Under the pieces are notes generated by a model. That model was not told the origin of the DNA. It did not search any database and worked only from the letters and a program-made list of their open reading frames with translations. Positions 55,385 to 63,622 of a stretch of 64,000 nucleotides of DNA are shown one piece after another. The stretch covers positions 38,894-102,893 of the forward strand of contig JAQTYQ010000013.1 in NCBI GenBank assembly GCA_028688225.1, in the 5' to 3' direction. Every line of letters starts with the position of its first letter. The stretch's first letter is position 1. This DNA is from Opitutaceae bacterium. GTDB taxonomy: Bacteria; Verrucomicrobiota; Verrucomicrobiia; Opitutales; Opitutaceae. The position numbers and the translations under genes were made by a program.

Positions 55385-56517
55385 CCACCGCCACCATCGA
55401 AAAGTCTCCTTCCACCGCCTCCCCGGCTCCCCCCACCCCGTCACGCAAGGCCGATCGCAAGATCCTGCTCGCCGGTTTCGACCTCGGCACCAACAAGTCG
55501 TGCATTCTTGCCGGCCCGGCCAGTAACAACGACATTGCGGTTAGCAAGATCGTGCCGACCGTGGTCGGCTATGTGAAGGACGGCATTGTGGACGGCATCA
55601 TTGCCGGCAACGCCAGCATTCTCTTCGGTGAGGACGCGCTGAAAAATTTTCTGCATGTCAACCTCGTGACTCCACTCGGGAACGGCGTTGTCGCCCATCC
55701 CCAGGCCGCGCGCGATTTTTTCCGCCACATGCGCGGGCTGGTCGACGCCGGCAGCATGGCCGAGATCCGCGCCGTCATCGGTGTTCCGGCCAACGTCGAG
55801 GAGGAGGCCCGGGAGGACATCCGGCAGTGCGCAACGGGCGTTTTCGAGCGGGTGCTGCTCATCCCCGAGCCCTTCCTGGCCGCCCTCGGCTATCGCGACG
55901 ACTCCCGGCTCAACCAGCCCAACTACGTCGATCCGGTGATCAACTCCCTGTTCATCGACATCGGCGGTGGCACCAGCGACCTCTGCCTGATCCAGGGCTA
56001 TTTCCCCACGCGCGAAGACCAGATCTGCATCGACTTCGCCGGCGACGCCATCGACGCGCTCATCCACGAGGAAATCGACCGCCAGTACCCCGGCAACGGA
56101 CTTTCGCGCCAGACGGTGCGCGAAATCAAGGAGGCGCACTCCTACGTCGGACCCGTGCGCAAGCCCACCGACGTGAAGGTCATCATCGGTGGCAAGGCGC
56201 GCATGCTCGAGCTGGGCGAAACGATCGGGCGCGCCTGCAATACGCTGCTCGAACGCATTTATCCGGCGCTGACCACCCTTATCACCCGCGCCTCCTCCGA
56301 CTCGGTGGTCCAGTTGCTCCAGAACATCATCGTCACCGGCGGCGGCAGCCAGATCCGCGGCATCGACACCGTGCTGCAAAAGCGCCTGACCGACGATGGC
56401 TACGAATCGCCCCGGGTCCGCCTCGCCGGACAGGATTACAAGCGCTATGTGGCCATCGGCGCCTTCAAGGCGGCCCACGCCGCCCGCGAAAACCAGTGGC
56501 AGCACGTGCTGGACTGA
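55381..56517 (+). CDS. MamK-like actin-family protein
   Basis: The 378-residue protein is an actin-fold ATPase, with a phosphate-1 loop FDLGTNKSC (33-41), phosphate-2 DIGGGTSDL (193-201), and adenosine motif TGGGSQIRG (319-327). The order and wording of segments (VIGVPAN, PEPFLAALGY, EDQ, REIKEAHSYVG, LQNIIVTGGGS, and a short C-terminal WQHVL) follow MamK, the magnetosome filament, more closely than MreB, ParM or DnaK. A 25-residue disordered N-terminal extension is unlike MamK. No other magnetosome gene is visible. It probably forms a cytoplasmic filament, but cargo and purpose are unknown. Confidence 0.78.
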   Translation: MTTATIEKSPSTASPAPPTPSRKADRKILLAGFDLGTNKSCILAGPASNNDIAVSKIVPTVVGYVKDGIVDGIIAGNASILFGEDALKNFLHVNLVTPLGNGVVAHPQAARDFFRHMRGLVDAGSMAEIRAVIGVPANVEEEAREDIRQCATGVFERVLLIPEPFLAALGYRDDSRLNQPNYVDPVINSLFIDIGGGTSDLCLIQGYFPTREDQICIDFAGDAIDALIHEEIDRQYPGNGLSRQTVREIKEAHSYVGPVRKPTDVKVIIGGKARMLELGETIGRACNTLLERIYPALTTLITRASSDSVVQLLQNIIVTGGGSQIRGIDTVLQKRLTDDGYESPRVRLAGQDYKRYVAIGAFKAAHAARENQWQHVLD

Positions 56518-56578
56518 CCGCCGCCCGGGACCGGGATTTTGCACATCAATTTATCGATGCCCGCTCAATCGCCTGATG

Positions 56579-56639
56579 GGTAGGGACGGACCGCTGGGCC
56601 GTCCGGTTTTCTCGGCGGGCCCAGCAGTCACGCCCTACC
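56579..56639. repeat. Inverted pair of family C palindromes
   Basis: Copy 2 is GGTAGGGACGGACCGCTGGG continuing to GTCCGG at 56606. Copy 3, read on the minus strand from 56639, is GGTAGGGCGTGACTGCTGGG. They face each other across TTTTCT between the convergent MamK-like and pheA genes. Confidence 0.65.
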
Positions 56640-56815
56640 TCCAGACCTCAGTCTGATACGCGAACCCCAATTAACGAAAGGGAGGTCAGTCGAAGACAGG
56701 CGATTGATCCTCCGGAATCGCGAACCCTGTCCGCCGTGGCTTGATGCGAAGGCGGATGCTCGCGTCTACTCTGCGGGACAGCAAACGCGTTCCGCCGCCC
56801 AGCCATCGAGTGGCC

Positions 56816-57895
56816 TCACTTCGCCACCGGATAGCTGCCCAGCCATTTCACCATCGGACAGAACTGGCGCAGGCGCTTGACCGCCTCGCGCATGGACGGG
56901 TCGTCGTAGTGTCCGGTCACGTCGATGAAGAAGTAGTAGTCCCAGGGCCGCTTCTTGCTCGGGCGCGACTCGATCTTCGAGAGGTTGATGCCCCGCTTGG
57001 CCAGCGGCAGGAGCATCTTGAGCAGGGAGCCGGGATGCGAGGCGGCATCGTCGCCCAGCGAAATAAGGAAGCTCGTCATGTCGCGCCCGCCGCCGACAGA
57101 ACCGGAAGACTGCCGGCCAACCACGAAGAAGCGGGTGGTGTTGTCCCGCTGATCCTGGATGTTCGCCTCCAGGACCGGCACCCCGTAATGCTCCGCCGCG
57201 AGCGGGCTCGCCACCGCCGCCGCGCCCGGCGTTTTTCGGGCGATCTGCACGGCTTTCGCCGTGCTGGCGGAGGAAAGGATCTGCGCATGCGGCAGATTGC
57301 GCTGCAGCCACCGGCGGCACTGCGCCAGCGCCTGGTCCTTGGAATAGACCTTTTCGATTTTCTCCAGCGGTGAGGCGGAGATGAGGGCGTGGGTGATCTC
57401 GAGATAGATCTGGGCGACAACCTTCAGGTCGGAGTCGACAAACTGGTCGAGCGCATCGCGCACCGAGCCCTCGGTGGAGTTCTCGATGGGGATCACGCCG
57501 CAGTCCGCCTCGCCCTTCTCCACCGCGGTAAAGATGTCGGCGATGGTCGCCATGCCGTGGTAGTCGACGCTGGCGCCGAACTTCTTGATCGCGGCCTGGT
57601 GGCTGTTGGTCGCCTCGGGACCGAGGTAGGCGACAAGCAGCGGTTTCTCCAGCGCGATGGCTGCCGACATCACCTCGCGGTAGATCGCGCGGAGCGCCGC
57701 ATCCTTCATCGGCCCCCGGTTCTGGGCGCACACCTTGCGCAGCACCTGGTCCTCGCGCTCGGCCACGTAAATCCGGCCGTCCTTGCGGCGCTTGAGCCGC
57801 CCGATCTCGGTGGCAAGGGCGAGGCGCTGATTGAGCAGCCCGACGATCTTGCGGTCGAGACGGTCGATTTTTTGACGGAGGGATTCGAGGTGCAT
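56816..57895 (-). CDS. pheA: Chorismate mutase / prephenate dehydratase
   Basis: The 359-residue bifunctional enzyme makes phenylpyruvate for phenylalanine. The N-terminal 80 residues are the AroQ mutase (MHLESLRQKIDRLDRKIVGL, ATEIGRLKRRKDGRIYVAER). The dehydratase has IPIENSTEGSV and DNTTRFFVVG. The ACT domain that senses phenylalanine has NLSKIESRPSKKRPWDYYFF. It begins 6 bases after the scpB stop, so the two are cotranscribed. Confidence 0.95.
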   Translation of the reverse strand: MHLESLRQKIDRLDRKIVGLLNQRLALATEIGRLKRRKDGRIYVAEREDQVLRKVCAQNRGPMKDAALRAIYREVMSAAIALEKPLLVAYLGPEATNSHQAAIKKFGASVDYHGMATIADIFTAVEKGEADCGVIPIENSTEGSVRDALDQFVDSDLKVVAQIYLEITHALISASPLEKIEKVYSKDQALAQCRRWLQRNLPHAQILSSASTAKAVQIARKTPGAAAVASPLAAEHYGVPVLEANIQDQRDNTTRFFVVGRQSSGSVGGGRDMTSFLISLGDDAASHPGSLLKMLLPLAKRGINLSKIESRPSKKRPWDYYFFIDVTGHYDDPSMREAVKRLRQFCPMVKWLGSYPVAK

Positions 57896-57901
57896 GGCGC
57901 G

Positions 57902-58774
57902 TTAGGTTGATCCAGCCTGGCCGGTCCCGGCCGGCTCCGCGGATGGCGATCTGGTCGCGGCGGCCGCCCGGGCGGCATCGTCGAGGGAAAGCTGCTCCTC
58001 GCCCTCCTCCGCGAGACCCATGTCGCGGTCGGAAGGCGACGCCGGATTCATCGCGTTTTGCAGCCATTCGTCGATCTGCCGGCGTGAAAGCACGTCCGAG
58101 GCGGGCAGTTCGTCGAGTGATCGCGCGCCGACGAATTCGAGGAAATTTTCCGTGGTGCCGTACTGGATCGGGCGGCCGGGCAGGTCGGCGCGGCCGACGA
58201 CATAGATCAACTCGCGCTCCAGCAACCGGTTGATGCCGGCCTCGGCGGACACGCCGCGAATGTGCTCGATCTCGGCGCGCGTCACCGGCTGCCGGTAGGC
58301 GATGACCGCGAGGGTCTCCATGGCCGACTGGCTCAATTTGACCGGCGGCGGTTCGTTGCGCAGGACGCGCACCCAGCGGGCGAAGCGCGGCTGCGTCACC
58401 AGCCGGAAGCCCTGGGCGGTCTCACTCAGCAGAAACACATCGTTGGCCGCGTTCAGTTCGCGCCCGATCTCGTCCATCGCCTCGCGGATCTGCGCGGCGG
58501 TCACCAGGGACGGCACCTCGCGATACAGTTCGTCGTCCTCCGGAACCCCGGATGGGTTCTCCGCGGTTTCGCTGATGGCATCCCCGGAGAGTGGAACCGC
58601 TTCCGGCGCGGGCGCGGCTCCCGGTTCCGACTTCCCCCCGGCCGGGGCCAGCCCGGCGAGCAGTGAGTTCTGCTCGTGAAACCGCGTGAAGGTCTCCTGG
58701 ATTTCCTTGATCGAAAGCGGCTGGTTCGAGGAAAACAGCAGCGCCTTCAGGACTTGCTTGAGGTTGAACGCCAT
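57902..58774 (-). CDS. scpB: Segregation and condensation protein B
   Basis: The 290-residue protein is the SMC-ScpA kleisin partner used in chromosome compaction. It has paired winged-helix domains (FNLKQVLKALLFSSNQPLSI and SQSAMETLAVIAYRQPVTRA, GRADLPGRPIQYGTTENFLE). A Pro/Ala/Glu-rich insert at about 38-80 interrupts the first winged helix, and a disordered acidic tail closes the protein, so it is about 90 residues longer than usual. scpA is not adjacent. Confidence 0.92.
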   Translation of the reverse strand: MAFNLKQVLKALLFSSNQPLSIKEIQETFTRFHEQNSLLAGLAPAGGKSEPGAAPAPEAVPLSGDAISETAENPSGVPEDDELYREVPSLVTAAQIREAMDEIGRELNAANDVFLLSETAQGFRLVTQPRFARWVRVLRNEPPPVKLSQSAMETLAVIAYRQPVTRAEIEHIRGVSAEAGINRLLERELIYVVGRADLPGRPIQYGTTENFLEFVGARSLDELPASDVLSRRQIDEWLQNAMNPASPSDRDMGLAEEGEEQLSLDDAARAAAATRSPSAEPAGTGQAGST

Positions 58775-58876
58775 GCCGAGGGTGAAGGTCCAGTGTGTTT
58801 GCGGCCAAGCCGCGGTTGAAGCAATCCCGAAAACGGCGGCGGCGCGTCCTGCTGGCGCCTCCCGCGGGCACCGGAC

Positions 58877-59338
58877 CTACGACTTCAGTTCCACCACGGC
58901 CAACACTTCCACGGTCGAGTCCTTGGGCAGGCCGGCCACGGCGATCGCCGCCCGGGCGTGCCGCCCGGCTTCGCCGAAGACCTGGACGAATAGCTCGGAG
59001 GCACCGTTGATGACGGCGGGGCTGTCGGCGAAGCCGGTGACCGCGTTCACGAAGCCGCTGATAAAGACGATGCGTTTCACGGCATCGAGACTGCCGGTGG
59101 CGGCCCGGATGTTGGCCAGGGTGTTGAGCGCGCAGATGCGCGCCGCCTCCTGAGCGGTTTTCACGGTCTGATCGCGGCCGACCGGCCCGGTGTGGGTCAT
59201 CTGCCCGGCGAGGGAGCAGATGGTGCCGGCGCAGTACAGCAGATCACCGGTGCGCACGGTCGGCACATAGCTGCCGGCGGCGGCGGGTGGTTCGGGAAGT
59301 TTGAGGCCCAGTTCGGCCAGTCGGGCTTCGGCGCTCAT
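58877..59338 (-). CDS. RidA/YjgF/YER057c family protein
   Basis: The 153-residue protein belongs to the enamine/imine deaminase family, which clears reactive 2-aminoacrylate. The core segments are GDLLYCAGTICSLAG, KRIVFISGFVNAVTGFAD and the C-terminal RAAIAVAGLPKDSTVEVLAV. The arginine expected to hold the substrate carboxylate has a counterpart in GRHARAAIAV. The ATG at 59338 is used; the open frame extends 26 codons earlier into the transporter gene. Confidence 0.9.
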   Translation of the reverse strand: MSAEARLAELGLKLPEPPAAAGSYVPTVRTGDLLYCAGTICSLAGQMTHTGPVGRDQTVKTAQEAARICALNTLANIRAATGSLDAVKRIVFISGFVNAVTGFADSPAVINGASELFVQVFGEAGRHARAAIAVAGLPKDSTVEVLAVVELKS

Positions 59339-59351
59339 GGATGGCCAGTAT

Positions 59352-60353
59352 TCAGGGCGCGGGGATGAATTCAAGCGTGGCCACGTCGTCCACGGTAACG
59401 GATTTGTCAAGCACACCCATTTCCCGCAGCAGTGCGATCTGCCGTTGCAGGCGCTCGCGCGTCAGCAGGCCCATGCGCTCGCCGCGCGCCGGGTCGCCCA
59501 GCACCAGCCGGTGGTCCCTCATCGCCTTGATGCTGGAAGCCATGAAGCCGGCGGGCAGGTCGGGGCGCAGCCGGCCGAGCATGGCGTGGGCCGGAGCCGG
59601 ATCGCCCGTCAGATAATCCGTCCACCCCCGGATGCTCGCGCGCACAAAATGGCCGACCACCTCGGGATGCTGAGCCAGAAAGCTGCGGCCGGCGTAGATC
59701 ACGCGATAGGGGTCGTAGTCCGGGCAGAGGCTGGATACGAGCACCGCGTCGGCCCGGGCTCCGCGCTGACGGGCGAAATACGGCTCGTTGGTCACGAAGC
59801 ACTGCTGGAGGAACGTCCGGTCGTTCATGAAGCGGGCCAGGTCGCCCGCCAGCGGATGCAGGCTGAACTTGATGCCGTAGCGCTGCTGGATGAGCTGCAC
59901 CCAGACCGAGGCGGGCCCGGCCATGATAATCCTGCCGTCGAGGTCGTGCACGGTGCGGATCGGATGCTCCTCGTGGAAAAGGATGCCCTGCGCATCATGC
60001 TGCATCTCGGCCGCCACGATCCGGACCGGCACGCCGCGCGCGATGGCGGTGATGACATCGTTGCCGTTGCCCATGCCCAGGTCGGCGCGGCCCGTGGCCA
60101 CCGCAGTCAGAGATCCCGAGTTGGGTCCACCGGGCAGGATCTCCACGTCCAGACCCTCGCCGGCATAGTACCCCTGCGCCAGCGCCTGGTAGTAGCCGCC
60201 GTGCTCGGGTTCTGGAAACCAGTCGGTCTGGAACCGCACCGCGACCCGTGTGCCGGGGGCCGGTGGCGCGGGTGGCTTCCTCCCGCACCCGGTCACCAGC
60301 AGCAGCGTGCCGAAAAAGAAGGCCGGAACCCGGCGGCAAAACGCCCGGATCAT
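59352..60353 (-). CDS. ABC transporter substrate-binding lipoprotein (NMT1/THI5-like)
   Basis: The 333-residue protein has a lipoprotein signal ending LLVTGC (Cys23) and a periplasmic-binding fold typical of NMT1/THI5 proteins, with TDWFPEPEHGGYYQALAQGY at the start and a GRADLGMGNGNDVITA hinge. Members bind thiamine precursors, nitrate, sulfonates or related small molecules. The Trp-rich start with PEPEH resembles pyrimidine-precursor binders. The ATG at 60353 is preferred to one at 60416, which lies inside a repeat element. Confidence 0.88.
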   Translation of the reverse strand: MIRAFCRRVPAFFFGTLLLVTGCGRKPPAPPAPGTRVAVRFQTDWFPEPEHGGYYQALAQGYYAGEGLDVEILPGGPNSGSLTAVATGRADLGMGNGNDVITAIARGVPVRIVAAEMQHDAQGILFHEEHPIRTVHDLDGRIIMAGPASVWVQLIQQRYGIKFSLHPLAGDLARFMNDRTFLQQCFVTNEPYFARQRGARADAVLVSSLCPDYDPYRVIYAGRSFLAQHPEVVGHFVRASIRGWTDYLTGDPAPAHAMLGRLRPDLPAGFMASSIKAMRDHRLVLGDPARGERMGLLTRERLQRQIALLREMGVLDKSVTVDDVATLEFIPAP

Positions 60354-60387
60354 GGCCGGGCGTCCTCCCTGAGCCCGGTGCCGGTTC

Positions 60388-60476
60388 AGGAATTTGTCGG
60401 AGAGCGGTTGTCGCATGCGGTAGAGGGAGTTTCCGGGTTTGACGCCGAGCGCTTATGACGAAGCCGACAAATTCCT
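60388..60476. repeat. Family E element, copy 2 (89 bp)
   Basis: The termini are AGGAATTTGTCG (60388) and CGACAAATTCCT (ending 60476), identical to copy 1. On the minus strand it begins inside the permease TAG stop codon and ends 34 bases before the binding-protein start, within a same-direction operon. Confidence 0.8.
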
Positions 60477-61266
60477 AGCGGTCGGGCCGTTCAAATGAGT
60501 CGTGCCATTGGTGCAGCACGGCCCAGTTGAGCCAGGAAACCCCGGCCACGAAGATGAAGCCCAGTAAACAGCTGACCGCCGCCGTGGCAAACAGGGCCGG
60601 GATTTTGATCTGCGTGTTGTAGACGTAAACGAGAAAGCCCAGTCCGCCCGTGCCGCCGGACGCGTTGCCCACCAGGTATTCGCCGAAAATGGCCCCGATG
60701 GGCGCGAGCGTCGCGGCGATGCGCAGCCCGGCAAGGAAATACGGCATGGCCGCGGGGAGCCGCAGCAGCCCCACCTCCTGCCGGCGGGTCGCGCCGTACA
60801 TGCGAAACAGGTCGACCATGTGCGCCTCGGCGGAAAGCAGGCCCTGGGTCGTGTTCACCACAATCGGGAAAAAGCTGATGAGAAACGTCACCGTGACGAT
60901 GCCGGGCAGGCCCGGGCCGGCCCACAGCACGATGATCGGTGCGAGGACGATCACCGGGGTCATCTGCAGGATCAGCAGCCAGGGATACAGGCCGCTGCGC
61001 AGCCAGCGCGCGCCGCCCAGCCCCAGCGCGATGGCCAAACCGGCCAGCGCCGCCGCCAGAAATCCGCCCAGCGCCCCGACCGCCGTGCCGCCCGCCGCCC
61101 GCAGCAGGGTCGCATGCTCGGTCCACGCCGCCTGCAAAATCTCCCCGGGCGTGGGCAGGATCCAGCTCTGCAGTCCCGTCGCCGCGCGCACGCCGTGCCA
61201 GCACGCGATGAACAGCGCCCCGGACAGCACCGGCAGCAGCCAGACGACCCGGTCGCGCCGTTTCAC
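60475..61266 (-). CDS. ABC transporter permease (SsuC/ThiX type)
   Basis: The 263-residue membrane protein has six helices and the EAA-type loop (MVDLFRMYGATRRQEVGLLRLPAAMPYFLAG). It starts at a GTG that overlaps the ATPase stop by 4 bases (GTGA), the usual coupling in such importers. The long open frame reaching 61770 is antisense-free but in another gene and is not used. Its TAG stop coincides with the end of a family E repeat. Confidence 0.92.
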   Translation of the reverse strand: MKRRDRVVWLLPVLSGALFIACWHGVRAATGLQSWILPTPGEILQAAWTEHATLLRAAGGTAVGALGGFLAAALAGLAIALGLGGARWLRSGLYPWLLILQMTPVIVLAPIIVLWAGPGLPGIVTVTFLISFFPIVVNTTQGLLSAEAHMVDLFRMYGATRRQEVGLLRLPAAMPYFLAGLRIAATLAPIGAIFGEYLVGNASGGTGGLGFLVYVYNTQIKIPALFATAAVSCLLGFIFVAGVSWLNWAVLHQWHDSFERPDR

Positions 61267-62039
61267 GCCGCCCCGCCCTCCTCGGCGGTCTGCAGGAGGT
61301 GAGACACTTCCGCCACCTTGGCGAAATATTCCGACTGCTCGCGGAGCGCCGCCGCGCGCGGATAGGGAAAGTCCACCGGCACCGCGGCGTGAATGCGGCC
61401 CGGAGCCGGCGCGAGCACCACGATGCGGTTCGAAAGGAACACGGCCTCGGCCACGGAATGGGTCACAAACAGCGCGGTGAACGGCGCCTTGCCGCGCCAG
61501 CCGAGCAGCTCCTCGTTCAGATGATTGCGGGTGATCTCGTCGAGCGCCCCGAACGGTTCGTCGAGCAGCAGGATGCGCGGCTCCCGCGACAGGGCCCGGG
61601 CGATCGAGACCCGCATCTTCATGCCGCCGGAAAGCTGCCGCGGATAAAGCGTCGCCGCGGCCTTGAGCCGCACCAGCGCGAGCAGCTCCGCGGCCCGGGC
61701 TCCGCGCTCCCCGGCGGGCATCCCGCGCAGGCGCAGCGGCAGCTCCACGTTGCCCGCCGCCGTGAGCCACGGCAGCAACGTGGCTTCCTGGAAAACGAAG
61801 GCAAGGTGCTCGCGCGCCTGCTCCGGCGGGGTGCCGGCGACCGACAGCGCCCCCGCGGTCACCGGGCTCAGTGCCGACACCAGCCGCAGCAGCGTGGATT
61901 TGCCGCAGCCGCTCGGTCCGATCAGGCTCACGAATTCACCTTCGGCGATGGCAAGGGTGATGCGATCCAGCACCAACGGCCCTTCGCCGAAGCGCTTGCA
62001 CACATCGCGGAATTGTACCATGGGCGGCTGAACGCTCAT
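61263..62039 (-). CDS. ABC transporter ATP-binding protein (SsuB/TauB type)
   Basis: The 258-residue ATPase has Walker A GPSGCGKST (41-49), a Q-loop (FVFQEATLLPWLT), the signature LSGGMKMRVSIARALS, Walker B ILLLDEPFGALDE and a switch His in VTHSVAEAV. It energises the nitrate/sulfonate/thiamine-precursor class of importer with the next two genes. No thiamine riboswitch could be recognised in the 100 bases before its start. The operon then continues to RidA, scpB and pheA on the same strand. Confidence 0.93.
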   Translation of the reverse strand: MSVQPPMVQFRDVCKRFGEGPLVLDRITLAIAEGEFVSLIGPSGCGKSTLLRLVSALSPVTAGALSVAGTPPEQAREHLAFVFQEATLLPWLTAAGNVELPLRLRGMPAGERGARAAELLALVRLKAAATLYPRQLSGGMKMRVSIARALSREPRILLLDEPFGALDEITRNHLNEELLGWRGKAPFTALFVTHSVAEAVFLSNRIVVLAPAPGRIHAAVPVDFPYPRAAALREQSEYFAKVAEVSHLLQTAEEGGAA

Positions 62040-62143
62040 GCGGAGTGTCCTACCGGTCGCCCACGTCGGGTTTGATTGCAAGTCCGGGATGCCGCGCCGG
62101 CGGGCGGACCGTTATGATTTCCGCGTGCGCGCTTCCCGGGTGA

Positions 62144-62335
62144 AGATGCTGTACCTGCTGCGGATTCTACCTCGGCGTGCTCGCCTCCTTCCCCGCGTAT
62201 CATTTCCTCCATCTCATGTTCAAGGGCTACCCCTACGCGCTGACCTGGATCAGCACCATCTCCGGCATCCTCTGGTATGTCATCGCCGGTGCTATCCTCG
62301 CCGCGGTGATGAAGAAAGCACCGGCCGCGGCTTAG
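62144..62335 (+). pseudogene. Remnant of a small membrane protein gene
   Basis: From 62162 to the TAG at 62333 the frame encodes GFYLGVLASFPAYHFLHLMF and a second membrane segment (WISTISGILWYVIAGAILAA), clearly protein-like. No start codon is available in this frame: a TGA lies at 62141. The natural start ATGCTGTACCTGCTG (62146) is in a different frame and runs into unrelated sequence, so a frameshift of one or two bases has broken the gene or the read is in error. Its length would be about 62 residues with two helices. Function is unknown. Confidence 0.6.
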
Positions 62336-62617
62336 TGGCTGCGAGGTGGGGCGGGTTATCCATCACCCGCCGGACTCGAAGCCGGGGTGCCGGTATGCCC
62401 AGGAACGGCGCGTTAGGGATCCAGCCTTCGCCCGAGGCTACGGCGGACACGGTAACGCGACCCACCTCCAAATCGTCGCGACCATCCGCGACCCACACAG
62501 ATCGTAACCCACATGGGGACGCGACGCCTTCGTCGCGTATCCCACGAAAAACGGCGATGGGGGCATCGCCGCTCCAGTTTGCAGATTGCGCACCGCCGAT
62601 ACTGGGGCATCTCCGCG
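62336..62617. repeat. Repeat-rich intergenic region (family D copy 3 and others)
   Basis: At 62425-62450 CCTTCGCCCGAGGCTACGGC matches the unit after tRNA-Lys. Further small hairpins follow: GCGACG/CGTCGC near 62530 and GGCGATG/CATCGCC near 62555. No gene is seen in this 282-base stretch. The neighbouring amidohydrolase runs the other way and ends at 62618. Confidence 0.55.
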
Positions 62618-63511
62618 CTACAGCCCAAGCACGCGCGCGGCGTTGCCGGCCAGCACCAGTTCCTTTTCCTCCGGCGTCAGTCCGGTATGGTCGACTTCGC
62701 CGAGCAAACGCGTCCAGCCCGGCTCGACTTCGATCTTCGGATAGAGGATCAGCGGATAATCCGAGCCGAAGAGCACCTTTTCCCGCGGTACCAGGTCCAG
62801 CGTCGTCCGCCAGATGCGGTCGTCATAGGTGAGCGGCGAGGCCGCTGTGTCGTAGACGACGTTGGCCAGGTCGTGCCGTACGGTCGGGTTGGCCTCCCAG
62901 GCAGGGAGTCCTCCACCCCAGTGGGCGAGGATGAATGTCACGCGCCGGTGCGCCTTTGCCAGCCGCACGAAATCCTCCAGCGGTGTCTCGACCCGGCCGG
63001 GATAACGGCCGGCGTTCGGATCCGCGGCGTGCAGGTTGACCGGCAGGCTGAGTTCGCCGGCCAGCGCGAGCGCTCCCGTCAGGACCGGGTCATCCAGGGC
63101 GTACCCCTGCGAGTGGGGCGACAATTCTCCCAGGCCGAGCAGGCCTTCCTGCTGCGCGCGGAGAATTTCGGCCCGCACGGCGGCCTCGCCGGCTGCGGGA
63201 TGAATCGTGGCGAACGCCGCCAGCCGGTCCGGATGCGCCTGCACACATTGCGCGTAAACCCGGTTCTGCCAGGCGCAGGTTGCCGGCTGCTCCCAGTACC
63301 AGCCCAGCAGCACGGCCTTTTCCACGCCCGCGGCGTCCATGTCACGCAGCAGCCGGTCGAGGTCGGGGTATGTCTGCACCGGCCGGCCGTCGCGCCGCCG
63401 CCGCGTGCACAGCGCCGCCCAGCGGGCTTCGCCTCGCGCCGTGGCCCAGGCCGCCGGATCGCGGCCGACTTCCGGCGGATAGAAATGGACATGGGCGTCG
63501 ATGATGCGCAT
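62618..63511 (-). CDS. Amidohydrolase family 2 (metal-dependent hydrolase/decarboxylase)
   Basis: The 297-residue TIM-barrel enzyme has the metal motif DAHVHF (His7 and His9), a catalytic His in ILAHWGGG and the Asp in LFGSDYPL. This is the 2-pyrone/ACMSD-type amidohydrolase subgroup, which hydrolyses or decarboxylates aromatic-derived acids, though the substrate here is unknown. The ATG at 63511 gives the family start MRIIDAHVHF; the open frame continues about 370 bases upstream through repeat sequence. Confidence 0.85.
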   Translation of the reverse strand: MRIIDAHVHFYPPEVGRDPAAWATARGEARWAALCTRRRRDGRPVQTYPDLDRLLRDMDAAGVEKAVLLGWYWEQPATCAWQNRVYAQCVQAHPDRLAAFATIHPAAGEAAVRAEILRAQQEGLLGLGELSPHSQGYALDDPVLTGALALAGELSLPVNLHAADPNAGRYPGRVETPLEDFVRLAKAHRRVTFILAHWGGGLPAWEANPTVRHDLANVVYDTAASPLTYDDRIWRTTLDLVPREKVLFGSDYPLILYPKIEVEPGWTRLLGEVDHTGLTPEEKELVLAGNAARVLGL

Positions 63512-63622
63512 GCGAAAAATCTGGCAGAGCGTAAATCCACCAGACGCACAGGGCAAGCGGCCTCCAGATGGTGCGCGGCCGTACGCTTTTCCGACTGCTC
63601 CTCCGCCGCGGCCCGACTCAAA

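Noticed and set aside
55381..56517. Calling the actin-like gene mreB
   Set aside because: MreB motifs (GIDLGTANT and the usual length of about 340 with a different C-terminus) do not match, and mreC/mreD do not follow.
62040..62143. Thiamine riboswitch before the ABC importer
   Set aside because: The conserved CTGAGA and ACCTGA elements were looked for on the minus strand and not found.
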